From Candidatus Heimdallarchaeota archaeon (GTDB lineage Archaea > Asgardarchaeota > Heimdallarchaeia > Heimdallarchaeales > Heimdallarchaeaceae): a stretch of 64,000 nt of DNA. Made by a program: the position numbers and the translations under genes. This document shows, piece after piece, positions 55,573-64,000 of this stretch (its first letter is position 1; each line of letters begins with the position of its first letter). The notes under the pieces are model-generated. The model saw only the letters and a list, made by a program, of their open reading frames with translations. It was not told the origin of the DNA and did not search any database. The stretch lies in assembly GCA_030668875.1 (NCBI GenBank), contig DAOVER010000001.1, positions 52,486 through 116,485 of the forward strand. The letters are read 5' to 3'.

Positions 55573-56562
55573 ATGTCTGCAAAAAACAGAGAATTGATGA
55601 TGCAACAAATCACGCAATTGCTAAATACTGCAGGCTATAGTATCGTTCAGCTTTCTCCAGGGAGTAAAGCTTGTTTTGATATCATTGCAAAACGAAGAGA
55701 TCAATTAATCATCATTAAGTTTTCATCTTATATAGATAATTTTAGCCGAGATGATTCTTACGAGTTAAAGAGTGTAGCTTCCTTTTTGAATGCTTCTCCC
55801 CTAATAATTGGTGAAAGAGGAAAGCGTTTTACTGAACTTGAAGATGGATTAGTTCTGTTACGGTATGGAATACCTGTGGTTGGACTTGAAACTTTTACAA
55901 ATCTTATTGGTCAAGGAATGCCTCCAATTGTATATTGTAGTCGTGGTAGATACTTCGTTCAGATTAATAGAAGACTTCTTAGACAATCTAGATTAGAAAA
56001 AAACCTAAGTTATGCAGATTTAGCTCAGAAAGTTGGTGTATCCCGAAGAACTATTTATGAATATGAACATTCCATAAATCCACCACCTGAAACTGCAGCT
56101 TTGCTAGAAACTGTTTTAGAATCTCCATTAGCTGAAGGAATAAGGATTTTTGATTTTGAGATAGAGAATGAGGAGAGACCTAGTTATTCTATTGATAATC
56201 TTTCCTCGATGAAAGAAGATGTATCTCAGATTCTACAAGATTTAGGTTTCATTAGTCAATTTTGGACAAAATTATCTCCTTTTGATGCATTTAGTGAACA
56301 CAAAAGCCAAGATGTGCATAGTGGTCTTAATGTTCTTGTTTGTGTAGATGATGAACAGAACAAACACGTTATCAATCGTGCTGCGATGACTTATAGTATT
56401 GCTTCTCTTACAAAACGAAGGGCAATAATGATTGTTGAAGAGGATAAAGAACATCCTCTTACTCAGACTATACCCACTTTTACGGTAGATGAACTTCAGC
56501 AGATGAAGAAAGCTTTTGAGTTAGTGAAAAGATGGGTAAAGAAATATTCTGACTTAAAATAA
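55573..56562 (+). CDS. COG1395-type transcriptional regulator (Cro/C1 HTH plus nuclease-like domains)
   Basis: A regulator of about 329 residues. The N-terminal 115 residues resemble a restriction-endonuclease-like fold without a full catalytic motif (IIAKRRDQLIIIKF). A helix-turn-helix is unmistakable at about residues 134-184: LRQSRLEKNLSYADLAQKVGVSRRTIYEYEHSINPPPETAALLETVL. A second alpha/beta domain (about 240-325) follows. This is the archaeal COG1395 layout, usually described as a predicted DNA-binding regulator; its targets are unknown. I prefer the ATG at 55573 over the GTG at 55564. Confidence 0.88.
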   Translation: MSAKNRELMMQQITQLLNTAGYSIVQLSPGSKACFDIIAKRRDQLIIIKFSSYIDNFSRDDSYELKSVASFLNASPLIIGERGKRFTELEDGLVLLRYGIPVVGLETFTNLIGQGMPPIVYCSRGRYFVQINRRLLRQSRLEKNLSYADLAQKVGVSRRTIYEYEHSINPPPETAALLETVLESPLAEGIRIFDFEIENEERPSYSIDNLSSMKEDVSQILQDLGFISQFWTKLSPFDAFSEHKSQDVHSGLNVLVCVDDEQNKHVINRAAMTYSIASLTKRRAIMIVEEDKEHPLTQTIPTFTVDELQQMKKAFELVKRWVKKYSDLK

Positions 56563-56593
56563 AAGAAAAGATTACGAAGACTTAAGTCAAAAC

Positions 56594-57292
56594 TTAAACA
56601 TTCTTTTGACCAACAATTACAATATGATCCTTTTCATAAGGTTCGATATCAATTGTCTCGAGAATTGTTAAACCTGCAGATTCCAGATCTTTTATAACTT
56701 CTTCGTAGATGGCTTTAGGGTCTTTGGTCACATCTATACTCCTTGCTTTAACAGCAAAGAAAAAGTAACCATCTTTTTTGAGATAGGTTTGAACATTATC
56801 TTTTAAGATTTCAGCTTGTCTTGGTTGAGCAACATCTTCATAAACAACATCAACTAAGGGAACAGTGAAACTATATTCTTCTGGAAACCTTGCGTCTGCA
56901 AGTATGGGGATGATGTTCTGTCGTCTCTCTGCAACTACTACTAAATCTCTGAGAGAGCGTGCTGAAAATTCTACTGCAAAAATGGATCCATCTACACCAA
57001 TCATATCAGAAATGTGTGAAACTGTTGTTCCTGATGCAGCACCAAGATATAGGATTTTGGAACCTTCTGTAAATGGAAAGTTCTGTAATTCCTTCATAAT
57101 AGCGGAACCTAATTTGCTTTTATGTGGGTCAAATGTTCTGTATTCAATACCTTCCTTGGAAACTAAACGTTCTGTGTAAACTTTTTTACCTGGTTCAGCA
57201 TTGATAGTTGCTAAACGAGTACTTCCATCTTTTGTTTTTAACCAGAACAGATTTGGATGTGAGTGTTTGTGTACTTCTGGCATAATTATCAC
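56594..57292 (-). CDS. flpA: Fibrillarin (rRNA/tRNA 2'-O-methyltransferase)
   Basis: A 232-residue SAM-dependent methyltransferase, the catalytic subunit of archaeal C/D box ribonucleoproteins. The start with VHKHSHPNLFWLK, GEGVYTERLV-like GKKVYTERLVSKEG, the SAM loop KILYLGAASGTTVSHISDMIG, and the EFSARSLRDLV, DVVYEDVAQPRQAEIL and KARSIDVTKDP segments are all as in archaeal fibrillarin. It is encoded in the classical operon with Nop5, overlapping it by four bases. MIIM before MPEV leaves a start at 57283 possible. Confidence 0.97.
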   Translation of the reverse strand: MIIMPEVHKHSHPNLFWLKTKDGSTRLATINAEPGKKVYTERLVSKEGIEYRTFDPHKSKLGSAIMKELQNFPFTEGSKILYLGAASGTTVSHISDMIGVDGSIFAVEFSARSLRDLVVVAERRQNIIPILADARFPEEYSFTVPLVDVVYEDVAQPRQAEILKDNVQTYLKKDGYFFFAVKARSIDVTKDPKAIYEEVIKDLESAGLTILETIDIEPYEKDHIVIVGQKNV

Positions 57293-58581
57293 CTTTTACG
57301 TTGGTAAGAACTTTTTCCTCCTTTCTTTTTAGGATAGTATGGTCTCTTACCTTTCCCTTGTTTTCGATATTGCGGTTTAATTTGAGGATCTTTTTGCCGA
57401 GGTTGAAATGATCTGTCAATAGGTGGTTTCTTTCCCTCTGGGGCTTCTTTGTATTTCTCTTTAATTTCCGCAACCTTTCTATCTACTTCCAATTTCAGTT
57501 GATCACCGATGAATTCTCCTTGAAAGAAGTCGACTCTACCAGCGATTGTTAACCGTCCTGCTATAGCTCTAGAGATATTCCCTTTTTGCCACCATGGACA
57601 ACCATGAAGCTCAGGTATCTGGTATATAATACCATGTTTTGGTGGTTTGGCACCAGTTTTTAGTGCTCTGAATAGAGCTTTTTCTGCTCCTAGTAATTGG
57701 ATTGTTGACGCTGGTTTCATAGCTAGTTCTCGAAGACCACCCGCAAGTGCTATTAATCTAGCAGCTATTGGGGCTCCCACTATTGCTTTCATATTTGGTG
57801 CAATTCGTGAAATTTCTCTTCCTATCCACGCCTCTAGTTTGTCTCGTTCTTCATATAAGTCAATCATACGAAGAGATAAGTCTTGGAGTGGGCGAAGGTC
57901 ATTTTCTGTAAAATCTGCTCCCATAGATTTTCTTGCAAGGTTTACAATACGCTTGCTTTTCTCATTTGAAAAACCAAATGATTTTACATTTTCTTCTGTG
58001 AAATTGTCTTTTGTACCTATGGCGGTTATTATCTTGCACAATGTAAGATGATTTTGAACTTCTCTCATTATTTCAGGAAAATGAACTCCATACCATTCAC
58101 CAATTCTAGCTGAAAACAGATTAGTGGTCTTATCAATATCATCCATTGAAAGAATGGCGTGAACTACATTTTTGTCTACTCTTTGAGAACTGTGTGCAAC
58201 ACGCTTTTTAGAAAGGTTGATACCAACTTCTCTAACTAATTTCTGATAATCTTTCTCATCTGAAATATAGTCTTGTTGTATCAAGATATGAAAAAGATTT
58301 GTAAGAAATTTCTGGTAGAACTCTGAATTAACGCTCATTTCTGACTTTTTACCTTTACTGCGAACATAATTAACTACATCTGAGCTGTTGGTTTCAATAA
58401 TCTCTTCATCAATTCCCTTCAATATCATTTCTAGTTCTTCTGAAATGGTGTAAACTGACAAATTATGTATTCTTGTAGCTATTTCTTCTGCCTTCTTTGG
58501 ATATGCAATAAATGTCTTCAACATATCATTTGAATCATAAACGAAGAAACCAGCAACATTGGCGTAAACTTTGATAGACAT
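57289..58581 (-). CDS. nop5: Nop5/Nop56-58-type C/D box RNP scaffold protein
   Basis: A 430-residue protein that bridges fibrillarin and L7Ae-bound guide RNA. The Nop domain core is unmistakable: DLSLRMIDLYEERDKLEAWI, then NMKAIVGAPIAARLIALAGGLRELAMKPASTIQLLGAEKALFRALKTG (about 265-312), and PKHGIIYQIPELHG. A coiled coil precedes it. The last 60 residues are a Lys/Arg/Gly/Pro-rich tail, common in eukaryotic Nop56/58. ATG start. It is longer than many archaeal Nop5 proteins because of that tail. Confidence 0.95.
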   Translation of the reverse strand: MSIKVYANVAGFFVYDSNDMLKTFIAYPKKAEEIATRIHNLSVYTISEELEMILKGIDEEIIETNSSDVVNYVRSKGKKSEMSVNSEFYQKFLTNLFHILIQQDYISDEKDYQKLVREVGINLSKKRVAHSSQRVDKNVVHAILSMDDIDKTTNLFSARIGEWYGVHFPEIMREVQNHLTLCKIITAIGTKDNFTEENVKSFGFSNEKSKRIVNLARKSMGADFTENDLRPLQDLSLRMIDLYEERDKLEAWIGREISRIAPNMKAIVGAPIAARLIALAGGLRELAMKPASTIQLLGAEKALFRALKTGAKPPKHGIIYQIPELHGCPWWQKGNISRAIAGRLTIAGRVDFFQGEFIGDQLKLEVDRKVAEIKEKYKEAPEGKKPPIDRSFQPRQKDPQIKPQYRKQGKGKRPYYPKKKGGKSSYQRKR

Positions 58582-58652
58582 ATTTCTTCTGAAACCAAGG
58601 AAAAAAAGGAGATAAAAAAGATTTTGATGGTAATGTAAATCTAACAGTAATC

Positions 58653-58931
58653 TTAAGCAATAATGGGCTGAGTTGTTTTTGTTTTAGTTATTAGATTTTC
58701 TAAAGATGTGTCCATTTCAGGATTTATGCCTATTAAAGCTGATCTCATGTCCTCAAAATTTGCTCTATTAACTAAAACTGTTCTGTCTAATAGTTGTCTA
58801 ACAGTGTAACGAATAGCTCGAGGCTTCTTTTCATTCAAGCTTTCAATAATCTCTTTTTGAGTTAGTGCTCCTTTGTCTTTTAGCAATTCAATCACTTCGA
58901 GTGATCCTTTTGGTAGTCTTTCTCTTTGCAT
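58653..58931 (-). CDS. Small winged-helix transcription regulator
   Basis: About 92 residues, mostly one winged helix: SLEVIELLKDKGALTQKEIIESLNEKKPRAIRYTVRQLLDRTVLVNR. The GALTQKEI turn and the recognition-helix RYTVRQLLDR fit MarR/ArsR-type repressors. The ATG at 58931 is preferred over a GTG at 58940 because ggag lies upstream at the proper distance. Its promoter has repeated TGCAC half-sites (see 58975-59028), so it may repress itself. Inducer unknown. Confidence 0.75.
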   Translation of the reverse strand: MQRERLPKGSLEVIELLKDKGALTQKEIIESLNEKKPRAIRYTVRQLLDRTVLVNRANFEDMRSALIGINPEMDTSLENLITKTKTTQPIIA

Positions 58932-58956
58932 TTTCTTCACTTTCTCCGTGTGTGTG

Positions 58957-59030
58957 TTATTATTGCACTCTATGTGTAATTGGGGTGCACACCTATATAT
59001 AGTTTTTCTGTGCGAATTGATGCACAGCTG
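58957..59030 (-). promoter_or_regulatory. TATA box with TGTGC/GCACA operator-like repeats before the winged-helix gene
   Basis: tatatata (58993-59001) is the minus-strand TATA. Around it lie ggtgcacacc (58983-58992), and the perfect tgtgc/gcaca repeat 59010-59014 and 59022-59026, with a weaker gcac/gtg at 58963-58974. Half-sites flank the TATA box, as in autorepression. Confidence 0.45.
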
Positions 59031-59072
59031 TTAAACTGCAAAATTCGCAAAAAGGAGAGGAAAAAGTTTATT

Positions 59073-61991
59073 TTATTGCTTAGGGTACACCTTGGAAAAC
59101 CTGATCTTTAAAACTGGGACAAGAACAATGGTAACGAAGATGAATAAAATAATTCCTGTGGTTATTTGTTGAATTAATGGGAGTTGTTCCCACAATAAAA
59201 CATTACAGAAAATCTCATTTCGACCATCCGTTATAGTATGGTTTTCAAGTCCTAATGGCACATAAATCGTATGCATGCCATATTGTTTAAGAGTTATAGT
59301 TGTCTCATATTTGAGATTCTCTCCATTAAACAGCAAAATAATATGACTAAATGAGCTGTCTGGATGTAGTATGGTTGCATATACTCGATCATCAGGTAAA
59401 AAGACTACCGACTCATCTTTATCTTTGATATCGATTCTTATCCTAAACTGTTCTCGTATTAGAACCTCACTTGTGTCTGACTGTACATTTATTGAAGGTC
59501 GATGTGTATTTATTAACCAGCTAAATGTGTCATTGACCAGCTGAAGGTTGTTAGAATCTTGTGCTAGCACGTGTCTATAACTTTTGTCCAAACCCACGCG
59601 AAGAGGATTAAGCTCCATAGAATCTACAATTAGTCCTAAATCTGTAAATGGAAATCCTGAACCAAACATTATCACTTTTCCTAGTCCAATGCTTGTAGAT
59701 AATGCTGCATTGAATAATATTGCTTCCCCAGCAATCTCTGCACTAAAGGTGGCAACTACTTTGTTCTCAAGATTTTCATCTGAAGTAAACCTTAGAGGCC
59801 ATCCCCAAAATAGAAATGAATCAGTTGAAATGAAATCAATGTCCATTTGTATATTACCATAATATGGGACATAATCAATTGGCACGGTATTTCCTACACT
59901 TGCGTTAAATAATTCTAAAATCTGATTGCAAGCATAATAGTTGCTTGATAGTATTGGATCATCTTCAACATTATCAACCTCGATATATCTATGGCTATTG
60001 ATTAGAAACAGCAAAGATCCTCCTGATGAAATAAAGTCATATATTTTGTTTAATTCATCAATAGTATAATTTAATTCAGGGTCGGAAATCACTAATATCT
60101 CGGTAGAATTTAGATTAAGTGACCCTTCATTCTGATATGAAACTTGATATCCTCTGTCCTTTAGAATTCTCGATGTCAAACTATGAGCTCCAAAGGGTGT
60201 GGATGCATCAAACCATTTGTTATCTGTTGAATTCTCGTGAGAGATATCAAATAAAACATTACCTCCATGGTATCTGGTTTGAATTTGAATATCCAATTTA
60301 CTAGTTACATCTTCATCATTAGAAAATTCAATTGATGAGATGATGTTAGTAATTCTTTGTGCTAAAGGTAAACTAATGTTAAATGAAATATGGTTCCACC
60401 CAGCTGTAATCTCGAAATAATCTGCTATTTGTATATTGCTGGGATATCTAAGGACATTAGCGTATATCGTCTGATCACTTGATGAGATAAGTTTAATCTT
60501 AAATTCTGTTGTCATGCCTTGCACACATTCATAAAAATAAATGTTTTCAGGTGATACTCTTCTTGGATTAATTGAAAAAACATCTGATCCTTGATTATCA
60601 ATTATATATTGATATGCTTCATATGGATTAATGATTCCATTGCCTTGAGCTATTATAGGCGCATAGATGTCATTAGCGGTTTCGAAGAGTGCAGTTTCAT
60701 AAACATGCAAACTTGAATCAGGAAATGCTTCCATTAATAGTGCAATAACTCCTGCAACGATTGGGGCTGAGACTGATGTACCAGAAACATATCTTATACC
60801 ACCATTAGAAGCATCGCTTCCGCCAATAGAATTACCAGGGGCAATAATATCTACGCCTACAGAGAAATTCATATTTAGACCTCTAGAAGAATACACTGCT
60901 AGATTGTTCAAATCACTTGAAGCCCCAACAGATATTACATAATCCCACAAGGCTGGTGCTCCAACTGAGTTTCCAGATGGTCCATAATTACCTGCAGAAG
61001 CAACTACAGGTATTCCTCTTCTCCCAGCTTCATACATTAATTCCTCAATTGGATCTCCAATTGAAGCGAAAGTTACAGAAGTTAGGCTTGCTGAGATAAT
61101 ATCAACATTTTTACCTATAGCGTATGAAAAACCATCAATTAACCAAGTATCTTCACCAAATCCATTCTTATCTAGCACTTTAATATTAACAATACTCGCA
61201 TCAGGTGCGATACCATAATTATTGGTTTGAACAACACCTTGTCCTGAGGTATACTTACCATTGCCTGCGAGTACAGAAACGATATGTGTTCCATGACCGC
61301 TCAAATCATTTATATCTTCAGACATATTCGCTGAAACCCAAGCTGTTGCAATCTTATCTTCATCCTCGTAATGAAGAAGTGACTGTAGTGAGTGTGCAAT
61401 AGACTGGTTCACCCCACTGTCTAAAACTGCAACTGTAATACCATACCCAAAATGGCCCTCTTCATGAATTTTATCAATTTCAAGTGCTTGTCTGATTTCT
61501 GAAAGTTCTGTCTGACCTGATAGACCAATGTCAATATTTTGAGGAACTGAATATGAGTTTGTTCCGATAGGATAGACGTATTTTATCCTGAAGTCATCGA
61601 AATTCAGATTTGAAATTTGATTTGAATTGTATATGATTGTTATTGCTGGAATAACTTTGTTGACCTCTTCGATAAATAAACCATTTCTCGTTGCATATTC
61701 TTGAAAACTATTCCTTTCTTCAAAACTAAAAAATGAAATGAATGCTCTATTGTTGAAATCCATTAATTTTATTTTAACAGATTTAGAACTCATAGGTTCC
61801 TTCCATCTTTCTTTTAGCATATTTGTTGCTTTACCTTTTTCTAAGTTCGATTTTAGTAAGTCTGACAAATCTTCAAAATAACTAGGCATATCTTGCGTGT
61901 TGTCAGTATTTTGTGCTAGTACAGAGTTTATAGTACTAAAAGGGAATAGAAACAAAATAAAAATTGTAAGGAATAATGGTTTTTTTTCCAT
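59073..61991 (-). CDS. Secreted, membrane-anchored subtilase with site-1-protease-like layout
   Basis: A 972-residue exported protease. A signal peptide (1-26) and propeptide-like part (to about 170) precede the S8 domain with Asp191 in AVLDSG, His233 in SGHGTH, Asn335 in SAGN and Ser406 in SGTSVSA. From about 595 a Rossmann-like domain begins GGNVLFDISHENS, continuing with SRILKDRGYQVSYQNEG and LLFLINSH, then further beta domains, and a membrane anchor (about 940-962). Eukaryotic site-1 protease (MBTPS1) has a like order of subtilase, Rossmann-like domain and anchor; this is a comparison from memory, not a search. ATG start. Confidence 0.92.
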   Translation of the reverse strand: MEKKPLFLTIFILFLFPFSTINSVLAQNTDNTQDMPSYFEDLSDLLKSNLEKGKATNMLKERWKEPMSSKSVKIKLMDFNNRAFISFFSFEERNSFQEYATRNGLFIEEVNKVIPAITIIYNSNQISNLNFDDFRIKYVYPIGTNSYSVPQNIDIGLSGQTELSEIRQALEIDKIHEEGHFGYGITVAVLDSGVNQSIAHSLQSLLHYEDEDKIATAWVSANMSEDINDLSGHGTHIVSVLAGNGKYTSGQGVVQTNNYGIAPDASIVNIKVLDKNGFGEDTWLIDGFSYAIGKNVDIISASLTSVTFASIGDPIEELMYEAGRRGIPVVASAGNYGPSGNSVGAPALWDYVISVGASSDLNNLAVYSSRGLNMNFSVGVDIIAPGNSIGGSDASNGGIRYVSGTSVSAPIVAGVIALLMEAFPDSSLHVYETALFETANDIYAPIIAQGNGIINPYEAYQYIIDNQGSDVFSINPRRVSPENIYFYECVQGMTTEFKIKLISSSDQTIYANVLRYPSNIQIADYFEITAGWNHISFNISLPLAQRITNIISSIEFSNDEDVTSKLDIQIQTRYHGGNVLFDISHENSTDNKWFDASTPFGAHSLTSRILKDRGYQVSYQNEGSLNLNSTEILVISDPELNYTIDELNKIYDFISSGGSLLFLINSHRYIEVDNVEDDPILSSNYYACNQILELFNASVGNTVPIDYVPYYGNIQMDIDFISTDSFLFWGWPLRFTSDENLENKVVATFSAEIAGEAILFNAALSTSIGLGKVIMFGSGFPFTDLGLIVDSMELNPLRVGLDKSYRHVLAQDSNNLQLVNDTFSWLINTHRPSINVQSDTSEVLIREQFRIRIDIKDKDESVVFLPDDRVYATILHPDSSFSHIILLFNGENLKYETTITLKQYGMHTIYVPLGLENHTITDGRNEIFCNVLLWEQLPLIQQITTGIILFIFVTIVLVPVLKIRFSKVYPKQ

Positions 61992-62157
61992 ACATTAGAA
62001 ATAAGCTTATCGCTTTTAGATTTTTCTCTAGTATTATAGAGTAAATGTCTATTATTTGTCGGATGAATTACAATCCAGATAACAAATTTCTTAATTGTCT
62101 TTCTAATGGAAACTCTTATATTTCAAAAATATCGATGGCTTTCAAGGTGAAATAACA

Positions 62158-62559
62158 ATGCCCTCTCAATGGTTAAAAAGGTCCCGAAAGAAACTATCTG
62201 GTGGTTTGATTAGACAAGCAGCATCAAAGAAAAAAAGAGATCTGGGACGTTATCCAGCAGAAACTCATATTGGTACTAGAAAACTCAAAAGTATCAGAAC
62301 AAGAGGTGGAAATAGCAAATACCGCGTTTTAACTGATGAGTTTGCTAATGTTTTAGATCAGTCATCTGGTATTTCACAAAAATCAAAAATTCTCAACGTT
62401 TTAGAAAACAGAGCTAATCGTGAATATGCAAGAAGACGTATTATTACAAAAGGATGTGTTTTAGATACTGAACTTGGAAAAGTACGTGTCACAAGCAGAC
62501 CTGGTCAACATGGGATCATTAGCGGTGTTTTAATAGAGAAGAAAGACCTAGAAAAATAA
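62158..62559 (+). CDS. rps8e: Ribosomal protein S8e
   Basis: A 133-residue basic small-subunit protein at the usual archaeal length. SGGLIRQAASKKKRDLGRYPAETHIG and RTRGGNSKYRVL are the S8e core, with LDTELGKVRVTSRPGQHGIISGVLI at the end. It begins ATG after aaggtg 9 bases upstream, and heads a cluster with SRP19 and Gar1. Confidence 0.97.
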   Translation: MPSQWLKRSRKKLSGGLIRQAASKKKRDLGRYPAETHIGTRKLKSIRTRGGNSKYRVLTDEFANVLDQSSGISQKSKILNVLENRANREYARRRIITKGCVLDTELGKVRVTSRPGQHGIISGVLIEKKDLEK

Positions 62560-62603
62560 TCTCTTCCAAATATTTTTAATAATTAATTTACAAAGGCTAT
62601 ATC

Positions 62604-62951
62604 ATGTTGCGGAAAACTCGCTCTTTTGTTCTATATCCAGAATATTTTGAGAGGAAGTTATCAAAGAAAGGTGGTAGAAGAGTACCTAAAAGCAAAGCAG
62701 TTGAAGGGTGCAATTTATCCAAAATAGCTTATGCTTGCAAACATCTTGAATTAAATTACAAAATAGAGAAAGACAAACAATATTCTAAAAACTGGTGGGA
62801 AAGTGAAGGAAGGATTGTAGTTGATCCTGAAGGTGTCACTAATAAAACTGAATTAATCAGAAGAATTGCCAATGTTGCCAGAAAATTAAAAAAAGTTGAA
62901 AAGCCTTCACAGAAAAAGGTAAAGGGTAAACCAAAACAACAGAGAAAATAA
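62604..62951 (+). CDS. srp19: Signal recognition particle 19 kDa protein
   Basis: A 115-residue SRP19 that binds 7S RNA and allows SRP54 to join. FVLYPEYFERKLSKKGGRRVPKSKAVEGCNLSKIAYACKHL is the RNA-binding fold of the family, followed by KNWWESEGRIVV. The C-terminal 20 residues are Lys-rich. ATG start; it lies 44 bases after S8e and 36 before Gar1, suggesting one transcript. Confidence 0.95.
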   Translation: MLRKTRSFVLYPEYFERKLSKKGGRRVPKSKAVEGCNLSKIAYACKHLELNYKIEKDKQYSKNWWESEGRIVVDPEGVTNKTELIRRIANVARKLKKVEKPSQKKVKGKPKQQRK

Positions 62952-62987
62952 TTATTTTCAATAAACTGAATCTTGGAGTTGTAAATT

Positions 62988-63302
62988 TTGGATCAGTCGA
63001 GAATAAAGAAAATAGGAAAAGTTTTGCATAGGAGTGATTTAGGTCATGCTATCCTTAAAGATCCACCAAAGTTACCCAAAATAGGATCAGATGTTGTTAA
63101 TGAAAACATGGAACATATAGGTATCGTAAATGATATCTTTGGACCTGTAAAGGAACCATATGTTAGTGTGAAAGTGAAAAAAGAGTGGGACGAAAGAATT
63201 ACATCTGATACAATGTTATATGTTATAGACAAAAGAAGATCTGATGTAAGGCGGAGAAAAAGAAAAAGCTCATCAAAGCCTTACAGTAAATCACGAAAAT
63301 AG
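62988..63302 (+). CDS. gar1: Gar1, H/ACA ribonucleoprotein subunit
   Basis: A 104-residue Gar1/Naf1-fold protein, part of the H/ACA complex that guides pseudouridylation with Cbf5, Nop10 and L7Ae. The six-stranded barrel contains GKVLHRSDLGHAILK, IGSDVVNENMEHIGIVNDIFGPVKEPYVSVKV and a Lys/Arg/Ser-rich tail in the last 25 residues. TTG start with tggag 9 bases upstream. The DIFGP motif is the core of the family. Coregulated with S8e and SRP19 by position. Confidence 0.92.
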   Translation: MDQSRIKKIGKVLHRSDLGHAILKDPPKLPKIGSDVVNENMEHIGIVNDIFGPVKEPYVSVKVKKEWDERITSDTMLYVIDKRRSDVRRRKRKSSSKPYSKSRK

Positions 63303-63516
63303 ATTCTATAAAACATAAATTTTTCGGTTTATGTCGGATAGATTTTCAACAATTTCTTGCTATTGTTATGAAGGCTCGATTAAATTTTTTTTCGAACGGT
63401 ATCAACACTTAAATATGGTAAAAGGGAATGTATTATTTGAAGATTTACAGTTTGAATTTGGGCTATTGTGTTTTGAAAACTTAGGAGTGCAGATTCGATA
63501 TTTGTAATATGGTGTG

Positions 63517-63978
63517 ATGAAGATGATCCCGACACAGAGGATAAAAATTGAAAGGAACTATAGCAGTGCATTGGGGGATGAAATTGTAGAGCTAATAGGT
63601 CGTACATCGAGCAAACAATTACTATATAGAGAAGTACTTGATTTATTAGGTCAACATGAATCAATCAAGCTAAAGATTGATGAATTACTATATTCGAATA
63701 TGATACTAAAAATTCCAATAAAAATTGGAAATGTTAAAGATTATGTATTAACAATTCCAAAGAAGGAAGAAACAGGTTGGTTAACAATAGCATGTCCATG
63801 TTTTACTTGTGATAGAACTGATGAATGTGGTGTAAATAATCCAGTTAATCCAGTTTCATGCAGATCATTTAACGAATGGTTAATAGAAGAAGATGGAACA
63901 GATAAAATTCAAGTGTTTAGATTCGTGGAATTTGACATCTTAGATGAAGATGATAATATACGAATTCCAATGAAGTAA
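63517..63978 (+). CDS. TFE-beta-like transcription factor (RPC34/RPC39 homolog with iron-sulfur motif)
   Basis: A protein of about 153 residues. A winged helix (about 22-82: GDEIVELIGRTSSKQLLYREVLDLLGQ ...) is followed by a cysteine block CPCFTC-x5-C-x10-C (Cys93, 95, 98, 104, 115) ending FNEWL. The spacing Cys-x2-Cys-x5-Cys-x10-Cys-x5-W-L resembles the 4Fe-4S end of eukaryotic RPC34/RPC39, which archaeal TFE-beta shares. TFE-alpha/beta helps open promoters with RNA polymerase. It is the last full gene, and no TFE-alpha is in this window. ATG at 63517; a GTG at 63514 is possible. Confidence 0.82.
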   Translation: MKMIPTQRIKIERNYSSALGDEIVELIGRTSSKQLLYREVLDLLGQHESIKLKIDELLYSNMILKIPIKIGNVKDYVLTIPKKEETGWLTIACPCFTCDRTDECGVNNPVNPVSCRSFNEWLIEEDGTDKIQVFRFVEFDILDEDDNIRIPMK

Positions 63979-64000
63979 TTTTTTCTTGATAAGCAAGTTT

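Noticed and set aside
1..64000. tRNA, rRNA, CRISPR, insertion sequence or prophage
   Set aside because: Gaps were scanned by eye for tRNA arms, direct repeats with spacers, transposase motifs and phage genes; none was convincing. A tRNA with an intron could be missed without a scan tool.

Overview
The window is a gene-dense, AT-rich stretch of an archaeal chromosome. Information-processing genes are archaeal/eukaryote-like: S30e, S8e, SRP19, Gar1, fibrillarin-Nop5, Elp3, Cgi121, COG1107 RecJ-like nuclease and a TFE-beta/RPC34-like iron-sulfur factor. Several roadblock/longin-type small proteins and an SMC5-like ATPase point to an Asgard archaeon. The assignment to Asgard is inference and I do not push it to a finer lineage. 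No rRNA, tRNA, CRISPR array, insertion sequence or prophage was recognised, so this looks like core chromosome.

Layout. 1-4.3 kb: partial gene at the edge, longin-like and roadblock proteins, a DUF5752-like protein, then the RecJ-like nuclease. 4.3-11.2 kb: membrane protein, HAD phosphatase, a large secreted subtilase, a second roadblock protein, a zinc-site protein and thioredoxin. 11.4-21.3 kb: ArgRS, PfkB-type kinase, Cgi121, AMP phosphorylase, two tiny Cys-rich proteins, GH57 and GalT. 21.5-29.5 kb: a surface-layer-like protein and a four-gene operon for an SMC5-like ATPase with kleisin-like, winged-helix and zinc-finger partners. 29.7-37.2 kb: an ABC importer (binding protein and a propeller-fused double permease, no ATPase nearby), a transglutaminase and a secreted DUF4350-like protein. 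37.3-45.6 kb: phosphoglycerate kinase, a two-domain polyprenol kinase-like membrane protein, a glycosyltransferase and an M20 amidohydrolase. 45.8-52.6 kb: a FixC/FixX/SCP2 operon, a P1B metal ATPase, a binding protein whose lobes look circularly permuted, and a PAC2 protein. 52.6-53.2 kb: a gene-free region with strong signs of a structured RNA. 53.5-64 kb: S30e, Elp3, a COG1395 regulator, fibrillarin-Nop5, a winged-helix protein with operator-like repeats, a second large subtilase, S8e-SRP19-Gar1 and TFE-beta.

How genes work together. Fibrillarin with Nop5 and Gar1 belong to the C/D and H/ACA RNA-guided modification machines; Cgi121 and Elp3 modify tRNA. The FixC-like reductase, its ferredoxin and the SCP2 lipid carrier form one electron-transfer/lipid unit, and the polyprenol kinase fusion may feed isoprenoid diphosphates into lipids. 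The two subtilases and the 36.2-kb secreted protein seem to share an extracellular domain. The most interesting items are the SMC5-like operon, the structured RNA candidate, the permuted binding protein, the site-1-protease-like subtilase architecture and the two-kinase fusion.
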